From Hypericum androsaemum (lineage: Eukaryota > Streptophyta > Magnoliopsida > Malpighiales > Hypericaceae), in contig OZ023182.1 of the NCBI GenBank assembly GCA_963995505.1, forward strand, positions 7,866,707-7,930,706: a DNA stretch of 64,000 nucleotides, read 5' to 3'. Within the stretch, counting starts at the first letter, position 1. The number at the start of each line of letters is the position of its first letter. Shown in pieces: positions 55,545 through 64,000 of this stretch. Below the pieces are notes generated by a model, which did no database searches, was not told where the DNA came from, and saw only the letters and a program-made list of their open reading frames with translations. Both the position numbers and the translations under genes were made by a program.

Positions 55545-58500
55545 GTGTTAGTGACTCCGCATCTGAACAACACAAACTACCATAGCTGGAGTAAGTATAT
55601 GCAACGGGCTTTGAAGTCTAAAAAGAAGTGGTCATTAGTAGATTCTTCCTTTGTACCACCAGAGTTTGGAGACGAGGATTATCTAGAATGGGAAGGATGT
55701 AACAATATGGTAATTAGTTGGTTAATGGCTTCGGTTGAACCCTCGATTGCTCAAAGTCTCAATGGATTAGACACAGTATCTGAGGTTTGGACTGATTTGA
55801 AGGAACGCTTTAGGATGGGTGATTCCATTCAGATTGCCAGGTTGCAGATGCAACTCTGCACCTTAAAACAGGGAGGTCTCTCGGTCACAGAGTATTACAC
55901 TACCTTTAGAACACTTTGGGATCAATTTAGTCAGTATCGTCCTACTACTTTATGCAAGTGTTTGGATAAAAAGAAAGGTTTTTTGGATTGTGATTCAGTG
56001 CATTCTACCAGAGTCTATATGCAGCACGATCAAGTGATCAAATTCTTGATTGGTTTGAATGACAATTATGACATGGTTAGATCACAGATCATGTTAGTAG
56101 ATCCTTTGCCAAACATGAGCAGGACGTTGTATCTTGCTTTGCAACATGAACAACAGTTGCTGAATTCAGGAAGTAATAGTATTGTGGTTGGATCTGTCAA
56201 AACCAACAAGGATTCTGGTGGAGGCAACAACAAGAAGGGCTGGAATGATCAAAAGAAACCAATGTGTACTTATTGTGGGAAAGAAGGTCACACGGTTGAG
56301 AAGTGTTATAGGAAACATGGGTTTCCTCCCAACTTTAAATTCACGAACAAGCCAAGTTATGCAGCGAACACTACTTCTTCCTATGGTAGCTACTCTTCAA
56401 ATTCTTTTGCAGGATCTGTGCAGTCAGAAGGGTCATCTGATATGCAACCTCGACACATTCCAGCTCGTAATCTTGTTACTCCTGAGAGCTTACATGCCAT
56501 GAGTCAGAGTCTTGACAAATTGGGCCTTTCAACTGAGCAATTTACCAATCTTATAGCTTTGGTCCAACAAACTTCTGGTGTGCCTAAGTGTTCAGTTCCT
56601 AGGACTCCCATTTTTGAACATTCACATGTTAATTCCATTCATAAATCACCTTTTTTTGGTAAGCATTTCTCTTTATCTCATAGAGCTTATCTAGCTTCAT
56701 GTCCTTCCAGTGCTTGGGTTTTAGACTCAGGTGCTTCCGATCATATAGCGTGCTCTGCTCAATTCTTCACTGAGCTTCATCCTATTAACCACATAGCTAT
56801 CACACTACCTAATGATCATCATATTTCTGCCACTCATGTTGGGACTGTGCAACTTTCTGAACATTTATTCTTGTTCAATGTTCTTCTAGTGCCTAGTTTC
56901 ACCTTCAATTTGTTATCTGTCAGTAAGATGACCTCTTCATTTCCCTTCCAGTTTAATTTTACTCACAAGTTTTGTTTTATTCAGGACCAAGTCAGTTTGA
57001 GGGTGATTGATAAAGCTGTGGAATCTCATGGTCTCTACTTCCTCGACCTTACCCCATCACCTGCACCTTTACCTTCACCCAAACCCGTTCCTCAACCTTT
57101 TGCAGCCACAACCTACTATGAGCAAGACCTGAACATCTGGCATTGTCGTTTAGGCCATATCTCTTGGCCAAGGTTAGAAAGGATCAGTCAAACAGACCCT
57201 TCTGTTGTTGTTACTAAGTCAGAACATTGTGATATTTGTCATTTTTCTAGGCATAAAAGGTTGCCATTTTCTGTTAGTGAATCAGTGGCATCGAATTATT
57301 TTGAGTTGATTCATTTGGACATTTGGGGCAAATACAGTGAGCCTTCACATGATGGATATTCATACTTTTTGACAATCGTTGATGATCATTCTCGATCAGT
57401 TTGGATATATTTGTTAAAAGAGAAGTCTTCTGTGCGTATGTTTCTTGAACAATTTTGCAAATTGGTAGAAACTCAGTTTGACAAGCAGGTGAAGAGGATA
57501 CGATCTGATCAAGGGAAGGAGTTTGACATGAAAGAGTTTTACAGATCACATGGTATTATTCATGAGACAAGTTGTGTGTATACGCCACAGCAGAATGGGC
57601 GGGTGGAAAGGAAGCATCAAGATATATTGAATATAGCCCGAGCTTTAATTATTCAAGCCCATATGCCCACATGTTTTTGGAGTGATGCTATACTTTTTGC
57701 TGTTCATCTCATCAATAGACTTCCTTCTACATCTCTTGGAAATAGAACACCATTTGAAGTCTTATATGGGAAGAAGCCTAGCTACAGACATCTACGTGTT
57801 TTTGGTTGTCTAGCTTATGCAGCTGTTCCTGCTGCACATCGATCAAAATTAGCACCTCGAGCACAACAATTTGCTTTGCTAGGAATACTTGATGGGATCA
57901 AAGGATACAAGTTGTACAATCTTGACACTCACCAGATTGTGATCTCTCGAGATGTTATTTTCTACGAGAGGATTTTTCCATTCCAGAAAGCAGCACACTA
58001 CTCCGAGACTTATTATCATACCTTACCTGACCCACAACCTCTTCATTCAATTCCCTCTCCTCGACATCCTGCCGTATTTGATGATACATCTCCACAGAAT
58101 TTACAACATCTTGACCGTGTATTTGATGGTGGGTCTGTTCAAAGCCAACATAATTTGGATCATCAGCCGCAAGCATCACTACAGCATGTGCAGCAGTCAC
58201 ATCTGCAGCAGCCATATCTGCAACAATTGCAGACCTCTAACCCCATACCCAATCACCCAATTTCCAATCCAAACACCATCATAGACCCACCACCACGTCG
58301 ATCTTCTCGTCCTAAAACCATACCATCCTCCCTCAAAGATTTCGACCATAAGATTCACGCCACACAGCTTGCCATGACTCCCTCAGGTTCGTCTTTTCTT
58401 TCTTTTCCTAGAGCTACTACTCCTTATCCTTTACATTCTTACTTCACTTTGTCTCACCTTTCTCTTGCTTTTAGAGCCTTTAGCGTTTCCATCTCTAGCC

Positions 58501-60215
58501 ATGTCGAACCTGAAACTTATGAACAGGCTGCGAAGGAAGAATGTTGGATCTCTGCTATGCGATTGGAACTTTCTGCTCTTGAGCAGAATCACACTTGGAA
58601 TTTGGTTGATCTACCACCAGGTAAACAGCCTATAGGTAGCAAATGGGTGTTCAAAATTAAGCACAAAGCTGATGGTAGCATTGAGCGGTACAAAGCGCGA
58701 TTGGTAGCCAAGGGTTATACTCAATCCTTCGGCATTGATTACTTTGATACCTTCAGTCCTGTTGCTAAAATGACCACCATTCGCACTCTTCTTGCTGTGG
58801 CTATTCAACACGATTGGATTCTTGAACAATTGGATGTTAATAATTCTTTTTTACATGGGGATCTCATGGAAGAGGTGTATATGGCTTTACCTAAAGGGCT
58901 TCAAGTTTCTCCTGCAGATTCTCACAAGGTCTGTCGCTTACGGAGGTCACTTTATGGATTAAAGCAAGCTAGTAGGCAATGGTTTGCCAAGCTTACTTCC
59001 ATTCTTTTGGCTTTTGGGTTCTTGCAATCTAAGAGCGATTACTCCATGTTTACACTCCTAAGGTCAGATTCTTTTACCGTGTTGCTGGTTTATGTAGATG
59101 ATATCATCATGGCTGGAAATTCTTCTACTGTCATCTCTGAAACTAAGCGACATCTTGAGCTCACTCTAAAGCTCAAGGACCTTGGTCAGCTTAAGTACTT
59201 TCTCGGCTTGGAGGTTGTTCGTAATGCTTCTGGTCTGCATCTTTGTCAAAAGAAATACGCATTGGAACTCTTGAAAGATGCAGGTTATTTGGGTTGCAAG
59301 CCAAGATGGGCACCAATGGATTTAAGTTATAAGCTTAGTGCTACAGCGGGCACATTGTTGGATGACTTGGCATATGATGCTCAAGGCAAGCCAATTGTGA
59401 AGGTCACGATTGATGGTAACGAAGTTGTAGAAGATTCATCTCACTATCGTAGGTTGATTGGTAAGCTGCTGTACTTAGCTGCCACCAGGCCTGATATAGC
59501 CTTCGCTGTCCAGCAATTAAGTCAGTATCTTACTCAACCTCGCGATACGCATCTCACAGCTGCTTATCATATTCTTAAATACATCAAAGGATCACCTAGA
59601 AAGGGTCTTTTTTATAGTGTCACACCAGCTACCCAGTTGACAGCCTTTACGACTCCAGAAACACAACTCAAGGCGTACTCGGATAGCGATTGGGCATCTT
59701 GTATTGATACAAGGAGGTCAGTCACTGGTTATTGTATCTATCTTGGTAATTCCCTCATCTCTTGGAAATCTAAGAAGCAAGTAACCATCTCACGATCATC
59801 TTCGGAGGCTGAGTACAGGGCTTTAGCTGCAACAACTTGTGAGGTACAATGGGTCACCTATTTGTTGCAAGATTTGGGGATCACGCACAAAGAACCTGCT
59901 TTGGTTTACTGCGATAACCAGTCAGCGATACATATAGCCGAAAATCCAGTGTTTCATGAGCGGACAAAACACATCGAACTAGATTGCCATCTAGTTCGCG
60001 AGAAGGTTCAACAAGGTTTAATCAAGCTTTTCCACATGAAGACACAGTTTCAATTAGCAGATTGGTTTACGAAGAACCTCACAGCAAGTCGGTTTGAATT
60101 TCTCACCAGTAAGCTGGGTTTGGTGGACATACATTGCCCAGCTTACGGGGGCGTGTTGAATCATCCAGTGGCAGCAATTAAATTGTTAATTGAAGGAGAA
60201 GAAGACTTAAAGTGA
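55545..60215 (+). CDS. RE4 gag-pol polyprotein
   Basis: One open frame encodes the whole copia polyprotein in the order gag, protease, integrase, reverse transcriptase, RNase H. Numbering from 55545: gag core (HLNNTNYHSWSKYMQRAL, then a CCHC knuckle CTYCGKEGHTVEKC at about 240-253), protease WVLDSGASDHI with catalytic Asp at 394, integrase HHCC (HCRLGHI, CDIC) and catalytic Asp in HLDIWGK, Asp in RSDQGKE, Glu in NGRVERKHQ, reverse transcriptase YVDDIIMAGN at 1183-1192, RNase H YSDSDWASC near 1378, SSSEAEYRAL and CDNQSAIHIAENP. The stop lies 60 bp inside the 3' LTR. The frame is open from 55428, but the probable natural ATG (55427-55429, MAGTPSRQ) is one base out of frame and stops at 55490. 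The first in-frame ATG is 55599. So one early indel may disable it. Confidence 0.93.
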   Translation: MLVTPHLNNTNYHSWSKYMQRALKSKKKWSLVDSSFVPPEFGDEDYLEWEGCNNMVISWLMASVEPSIAQSLNGLDTVSEVWTDLKERFRMGDSIQIARLQMQLCTLKQGGLSVTEYYTTFRTLWDQFSQYRPTTLCKCLDKKKGFLDCDSVHSTRVYMQHDQVIKFLIGLNDNYDMVRSQIMLVDPLPNMSRTLYLALQHEQQLLNSGSNSIVVGSVKTNKDSGGGNNKKGWNDQKKPMCTYCGKEGHTVEKCYRKHGFPPNFKFTNKPSYAANTTSSYGSYSSNSFAGSVQSEGSSDMQPRHIPARNLVTPESLHAMSQSLDKLGLSTEQFTNLIALVQQTSGVPKCSVPRTPIFEHSHVNSIHKSPFFGKHFSLSHRAYLASCPSSAWVLDSGASDHIACSAQFFTELHPINHIAITLPNDHHISATHVGTVQLSEHLFLFNVLLVPSFTFNLLSVSKMTSSFPFQFNFTHKFCFIQDQVSLRVIDKAVESHGLYFLDLTPSPAPLPSPKPVPQPFAATTYYEQDLNIWHCRLGHISWPRLERISQTDPSVVVTKSEHCDICHFSRHKRLPFSVSESVASNYFELIHLDIWGKYSEPSHDGYSYFLTIVDDHSRSVWIYLLKEKSSVRMFLEQFCKLVETQFDKQVKRIRSDQGKEFDMKEFYRSHGIIHETSCVYTPQQNGRVERKHQDILNIARALIIQAHMPTCFWSDAILFAVHLINRLPSTSLGNRTPFEVLYGKKPSYRHLRVFGCLAYAAVPAAHRSKLAPRAQQFALLGILDGIKGYKLYNLDTHQIVISRDVIFYERIFPFQKAAHYSETYYHTLPDPQPLHSIPSPRHPAVFDDTSPQNLQHLDRVFDGGSVQSQHNLDHQPQASLQHVQQSHLQQPYLQQLQTSNPIPNHPISNPNTIIDPPPRRSSRPKTIPSSLKDFDHKIHATQLAMTPSGSSFLSFPRATTPYPLHSYFTLSHLSLAFRAFSVSISSHVEPETYEQAAKEECWISAMRLELSALEQNHTWNLVDLPPGKQPIGSKWVFKIKHKADGSIERYKARLVAKGYTQSFGIDYFDTFSPVAKMTTIRTLLAVAIQHDWILEQLDVNNSFLHGDLMEEVYMALPKGLQVSPADSHKVCRLRRSLYGLKQASRQWFAKLTSILLAFGFLQSKSDYSMFTLLRSDSFTVLLVYVDDIIMAGNSSTVISETKRHLELTLKLKDLGQLKYFLGLEVVRNASGLHLCQKKYALELLKDAGYLGCKPRWAPMDLSYKLSATAGTLLDDLAYDAQGKPIVKVTIDGNEVVEDSSHYRRLIGKLLYLAATRPDIAFAVQQLSQYLTQPRDTHLTAAYHILKYIKGSPRKGLFYSVTPATQLTAFTTPETQLKAYSDSDWASCIDTRRSVTGYCIYLGNSLISWKSKKQVTISRSSSEAEYRALAATTCEVQWVTYLLQDLGITHKEPALVYCDNQSAIHIAENPVFHERTKHIELDCHLVREKVQQGLIKLFHMKTQFQLADWFTKNLTASRFEFLTSKLGLVDIHCPAYGGVLNHPVAAIKLLIEGEEDLK

Positions 60216-60456
60216 AGAGAAGTCCAAAGAAGAATAATGGGCTTAGCCTGCGGCCCAACCTTAATAGCCACGTGGGCTTAAGTCAAATAGAGAAAGAGAT
60301 AAATAAGATTCTTTGTACCAGCTATAATCATAAGAAAATTCTAGAGAACAATAACCGTTTTCTTCTTCCTCTAGCTTCCATGGCTTAGCTTAATTCACAT
60401 TAAAAAATTTCTACCACAACCTTACCTCCATTTTTCACGATCTTCAAGCTTTGTTA
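60154..60456 (+). repeat. RE4 3' LTR (303 bp) with a foreign patch
   Basis: Matches the 5' LTR except at 60403-60422, where a 20-bp word identical to the genomic sequence at the LTR's outer border (60456-60475) replaces about 14 bp. Confidence 0.95.
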
Positions 60457-60769
60457 AAAATTTCTACCACAACCTAAAACGTTGGGACGCAAAATGGAAG
60501 GTGAATAGGACAACAATGAAGTAATTTTTTCTCTGTATTTTAAAGCCCTAACTTAATTTTGGTGGACATATAAATTTTCTAGTACAAATCTATTTTAGTA
60601 CTATGTGATCTGACAGTTTGACAGATATAAGTTTGTAGTTTAAAACTCATCAAGAAGGTCCTTGTGGTTTTCTAGATACATCAATTAAAAGTTCGGACAA
60701 CTGTCAGAGTCTAGTTGACGTCCTAGGAACTTGCCACGTCTAGACGTCGCCGTGTTTTTTAATTAAGAT

Positions 60770-62150
60770 TGATAAAGTATTTCTACCAATTGTCTCTTTT
60801 GGAGTGGGTAAGTAGCATGATAATCTTTATTACTTCAAAGATGTGCGAAATAGTACTAGTGAAGATTCTTACGAACTGTCAGTTAGCTGATGTGTTCACG
60901 AAATAAAATCATAAATTATATTTCTAATACTCCCCCTCAAGGTGGAGCTTGGATATCAACAATGCCTAACTTACAAATAATCTCTTGGAAATAATCATTA
61001 GACGTTGCCACAGGTTCGATAAGGCTTCCATCAACAAAGCCATACTTGTTCTTTGCGAAAAGAACAGTGCTTATGTCATTGACCCACTCACTATAGTTTG
61101 TTTAAGTGAGATGATCCATGACATGTAGTTGATTGGGACTGTCGGACTGGTGAATATAGTATGGTGACATCGGATTCATACTATTGTCAATGTGAGTATT
61201 GCCGCTAGCATGGGACGAAATTAGTCATGTGCTACTAGCGGTGGACATATCTTTGTTTGGTAGAAATACTTCACCAATCTTAGTTACAAACTTAATAAAC
61301 CAAAACTTTCAGATTAATCAAAATTTACCGGATCTCTTGAGAAATTCTTTCAGGAAGAGCAAGACAATAATCACAGCTTGAGACCAGGTTACGGACTCGA
61401 GAGCGATAGAAAATTGACGATTCGAGGCCTGGTGAAAAATCGCCCAAGTCGTGGATAAAACTTGAATGAAGTTGGTACTTTGACGAACTTGGATCAACTT
61501 CAATATGAACTTAGATGAACTTCGGTATGAAGTTAGAACATCAACAAGGAAATTTGATGGTAATACTTCACCGATCCAGGTTGCAACAATCGGTAAAAAT
61601 ATTTCACCAATTTCCTGATAAATTCGTTCAAAAAGAGCAAATCATAATTCGTTCACCAAGCCATACTTGTTCTTTATGAAAAGAACAGTGGTTAGTACAG
61701 ATCCACCAGCCGTTGGCCAGCTTGAATCAGCGGCTGCACCAGCGATGCCGCCTACAGCTATTGGATATCTGAACTATGGTGATCATCGTTGCTCCAACGA
61801 ATCATCTGAAGATACTTGCTTGCAGTGTCTTCTTTGATCCACCAATTGGATTTGTGAACATAAACTTTCTATTGTACGATCCAATTTTCTCACATGATCT
61901 GAATCGAAAGTGAACAATTTTCAAGGCAATTACACTTTATCAGGGTGGGTTTGATCCCGTGGCCATTGTTGAGCTCACACGACCCCCATTTCTTGTACTT
62001 TATTGAAGTAAAAGCCAGTGCAATCTTTGATCCGATGGGTCTCATTTGAGGAAGCGTGTCGAAAATCTCACATCTCTTAAAACACGAGTGGGGGCAAGTT
62101 TATAAGTGTAGATAATCTACCAACCCATTGCCTTAAGATTTTGGGGTAGA
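60770..62150. pseudogene. Patchwork of copia fragments
   Basis: On the + strand, the last codons of an RNase H (NCQLADVFTK then stop) read at about 60862-60906. On the minus strand, 60931-61110 gives the end of another pol (CKLGIVDIQAPP, stop, then the purine tract TTGAGGGGGAGTA) fused to a gag start-like piece (TNYSEWVNDIS, LFAKNKYGFVDGSLIEP). From 61110 to 62150 I see repeated CTTCACCGAT, GAACTTGGATC and TTTGTTCTTT words and a second TTCTTTATGAAAAGAACAGTG copy (61668-61690), but no gene. It is probably the debris of at least two copia copies. Confidence 0.55.
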
Positions 62151-62159
62151 TATGAAGAT

Positions 62160-62580
62160 TCTAACATGAGGGGTACCTCCGCATCTGTCCTTATCAATGG
62201 TTCGTCGAGTCACCTTTTCAAGTTAGATAAGGGTCTGAAAGAGGAGGACCCTTTATCGTCGTACTTGTGTATGGTCGTTGCTGAGGGTTTAAGGCATGTG
62301 GTATGTAGGGCGGCTGCCTGTGACATAATTAAAGAGGTTGGGTCAAAAACTGAGTATAATCCAATGCACCGAGGACGCTCTGTTATTTTCAGAGGCGTCT
62401 CTTTGTAGCCTCACCAATCTCAAACACATTCTTATGACATTCTCACTGGTATCGAGACTTTCGATTAACTTTGATAAGAGCTCGGTTATTGACATTAATA
62501 TTGGGGAGGACCTCCTAGAATCTATAGAATTGGATTGGGGATCCAAAAGATAGAGTTTGTCCTTCAAATACTTAGGGGTT
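62160..62580 (+). pseudogene. L1-type LINE reverse transcriptase fragment
   Basis: It reads SASVLINGSSSHLFKLDKGL, EEDPLSSYLCMVVAEGLRHV (in active copies RQGDPLSP...), then after a frameshift CTEDALLFSEASLCSLTNLK, HILMTFSLVSRLSINFDKSS. The catalytic YADD/CADD motif is CTED here. From 62387 it is closely similar to 48200-48410. It stops at 62580 in the word GGGGTTC, where RE5 begins. Confidence 0.75.
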
Positions 62581-62810
62581 CTGTTAGATAATTGAGCCCA
62601 ATTTTCACTTAGGCCTTTGGGCCAAGTTTAGTCCATCTTATATATATGTAATAGACATGTTAGAATAGTAGAGAATGATCTAGAATTAATTTTCCCTTCC
62701 ACTTCACCTCTCTGTAACTTCGTCCAGCAACTTCTTCCCCTCCTTCTCTGTCCATTTTTTTTTGAAATCATACTTCCATCTCTAAGTAAAATCTAGATAC
62801 AATTATAACA
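62581..62810 (+). repeat. RE5 5' LTR (230 bp)
   Basis: TGTTA...TAACA termini, followed by a primer-binding site. It holds a TATATATATG stretch at 62640-62649 as a TATA candidate. Confidence 0.85.
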
Positions 62811-63050
62811 AACTGGTATCAGAGCTAGTTTGTCGTGACCCATCATTGGTTCGAGGAGAGAGGCTCGGTGAACAGTAGTCTATTTTGAAGAGGGAGAGGA
62901 CGTCCGTGCTCCTCGCTGTCCACCTTTGCTCCTTGACGTTTGTGGGTCTTGGTGTGTCGACCGAGCATCGTTGTGGGTCTAGTTACCGCTGCCCTAAGGT
63001 ATCTCGTGAAACCCTAACTTTTTAGGGTTGTTGGGTTTGAATCGGTTGAG

Positions 63051-64000
63051 ATGGAGATGTCGACGAAGTATGATGCGAAGACGAGTTTTGCACTATGGCA
63101 AGTGCGTATGGGTGCTATTTTGTCTAGTCTTGGAATTAAGGGTGCCATTTATGGTAGAGACAAATTGGGTGATGCTATTTCGGACAAGAAGTGGCAAGAT
63201 ATGGATGATAAGGCTCTCTCTACTATTCAATTATGTTTGAGTAATGCAACATTACAGGAAGTCCTATCGGAGAAAATCACAAAAGGTTTGTGGGAAAAGT
63301 TAGAGTGCATTTATATGAAAAAGTCACTAACTAATCGTTTGCGGCTGAAATTGCGGCTCTACACTCTTCGCATAGATGAAGGTACATCACTTTCTGATCA
63401 TATTGCAGAGTTTACTTCAATCTTGAATGATTTGGATAAATTGGATATAAAGGTAGAGGATGAGGACCAAGCCCTGTTGTTGTTATGTTCATTACCTGCA
63501 TCATATAAGTCTTTTAGAGATATGATGGTTTATAGTAGAGAGAAGATTACCCTTGATGATGTTAAAAGTAATTTGCAAGCCAAGTTGCACTTGGATAGTG
63601 AGATGACCAATGTTGAGAAGGAGAGTCAAGGTGTTGGTTAGGTTGTGGACCGGGGTAGGCCTAAAGAAAGAACTCTGAAAGATTCAAGAACCCGTTCCAA
63701 GTCCAGGAAAAAGAATCTCACATGTCATTATTGCAAGAAGAAGGGACACATCAAGGCTGATTGTTTCAAGTTGAAGAATAAACAAAAGGCTAAATGTGTT
63801 GTTTCAGAGGAGGCTAATGTAGCTGGTGGTGATACAATTGACACTCTTTGTGCAATTGATTGTAGTGTTAATGATGAGAATTCTTGGATTATGGATACAG
63901 GTGCCTCTCAACACATGACTCCAAATAGAGATTGGTTTGAGACATATCAGTCGTCAAATGGCAAGATACTCATGGAAAATAATAATTTATGCAAGGTTGC
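63051..64000 (+). pseudogene. RE5 gag-pol, partial, one premature stop
   Basis: The frame starts MEMSTKYDAKTSFALWQVRM, a copia gag, with the UBN2 core (ALSTIQLCLSNATLQEV, KLRLYTLRIDEGTSLSDHIA, LLLCSLPASYKSFRD). A TAG at 63639-63641 interrupts it, but the same frame continues directly to VVDRGRPKERTL, a CCHC knuckle CHYCKKKGHIKADC (about 63723-63765) and the protease site WIMDTGASQHMT (Asp codon 63894-63896). So it is a nonsense mutation, not a frameshift. Integrase and beyond lie outside the window. Confidence 0.88.

Larger units (their letters stand above)
55052..60456 (+). mobile_element. RE4: young, nearly intact Ty1/copia element
   Basis: A 5.4 kb + strand element with 5-bp duplication AAAAT (55047-55051 and 60457-60461). 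LTRs begin TGTTGAATC and end TTGTTA. The primer-binding site TGGTATCAGAGCC (55350-55362) follows the 5' LTR directly, and a purine tract ACGGGGGCG precedes the 3' LTR (60145-60153). The two LTRs are nearly identical apart from one substitution I could see and one replaced patch, and the polyprotein frame is uninterrupted for over 4.6 kb. Both point to a very recent insertion. Confidence 0.96.
50090..60757. repeat. Segmental duplication, unit 2 (split by RE3 and RE4)
   Basis: Counterpart of 45480-47930. Removing RE3 (50261-53008) and RE4 (55052-60456), each with one copy of its 5-bp duplication, restores colinearity with unit 1. The last shared words are GACGTCGCCGTGTTTT at 47938 and 60743. 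Confidence 0.85.
62581..64000 (+). mobile_element. RE5: Ty1/copia element, 5' part, cut by window end
   Basis: The 5' LTR (62581-62810) starts TGTTAGATAATT and ends AATTATAACA. Three bases later TGGTATCAGAGC (62814-62825) is the initiator Met-tRNA primer-binding site. A 220-bp leader leads to gag at 63051. The element runs beyond 64000, so the 3' LTR and target duplication are not visible. Confidence 0.9.

Overview
This is nuclear DNA of a flowering plant, most likely a eudicot. The host genes belong to plant families (a WVD2-like TPX2 protein, an SD2-5 type lectin receptor kinase, a plant EEIG1/EHBP1-type NT-C2 protein, two DUF313-type B3 proteins). The rest is AT-rich intergenic sequence packed with Ty1/copia elements, L1-type LINE relics, tRNA-derived SINEs, MITEs and Mutator-like elements. 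I cannot name the species from the sequence.

Layout. 1-480 looks like the 3' end of a + strand transcript. 1562-2805 holds a pogo/Emigrant-type MITE next to a hAT-like element. 3694-6870 (-) is a complete WVD2-like gene with eight coding exons. 8369-15933 (-) is a decayed but fully bounded copia element (RE1). 18240-18746 is an RNase H relic of a LINE. 19203-21668 (-) is an intronless, complete SD2-5-like receptor kinase, followed by two SINEs with clear target-site duplications (TSDs). 23698-25785 holds two copies of a hAT-like family. From 27 to 43 kb there are four Mutator-like elements. Three are bounded by perfect 9-bp TSDs: a simple fold-back (27067-27624), a Pack-MULE carrying aldo-keto reductase and MATE transporter fragments (30053-31281), and an element carrying a 30-bp minisatellite with long ORFs in several frames (32406-34068). 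The fourth carries a DUF604 glycosyltransferase fragment (41708-42993). A deleted copia (RE2, 27819-29794) lies among them, and the EEIG1/EHBP1 gene (38275-40792, three exons) sits inside this cluster.

From 45.5 kb onward there is a segmental duplication. Unit 1 (about 45480-47930) and unit 2 (about 50090-60757) each carry an intact B3 gene. Unit 2 was later split by an old truncated copia (RE3, 50261-53008) and by a very young, nearly intact copia (RE4, 55052-60456). LINE relics follow each unit, and a fifth copia (RE5) begins at 62581 inside the second LINE relic and runs off the window.

How the parts relate. The five host genes are independent transcription units, not an operon or pathway. 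The WVD2-like and SD2-5-like genes are probably an ancient neighbouring pair, since their Arabidopsis counterparts are, from memory, At4g32330 and At4g32300. Everything else records successive transposition: nested insertions give a relative order of events, and the Pack-MULEs show capture and recombination of host exons. The most novel items are the two gene-capturing MULEs, the minisatellite MULE, and a 20-bp patch of flanking genomic DNA copied into the 3' LTR of RE4.
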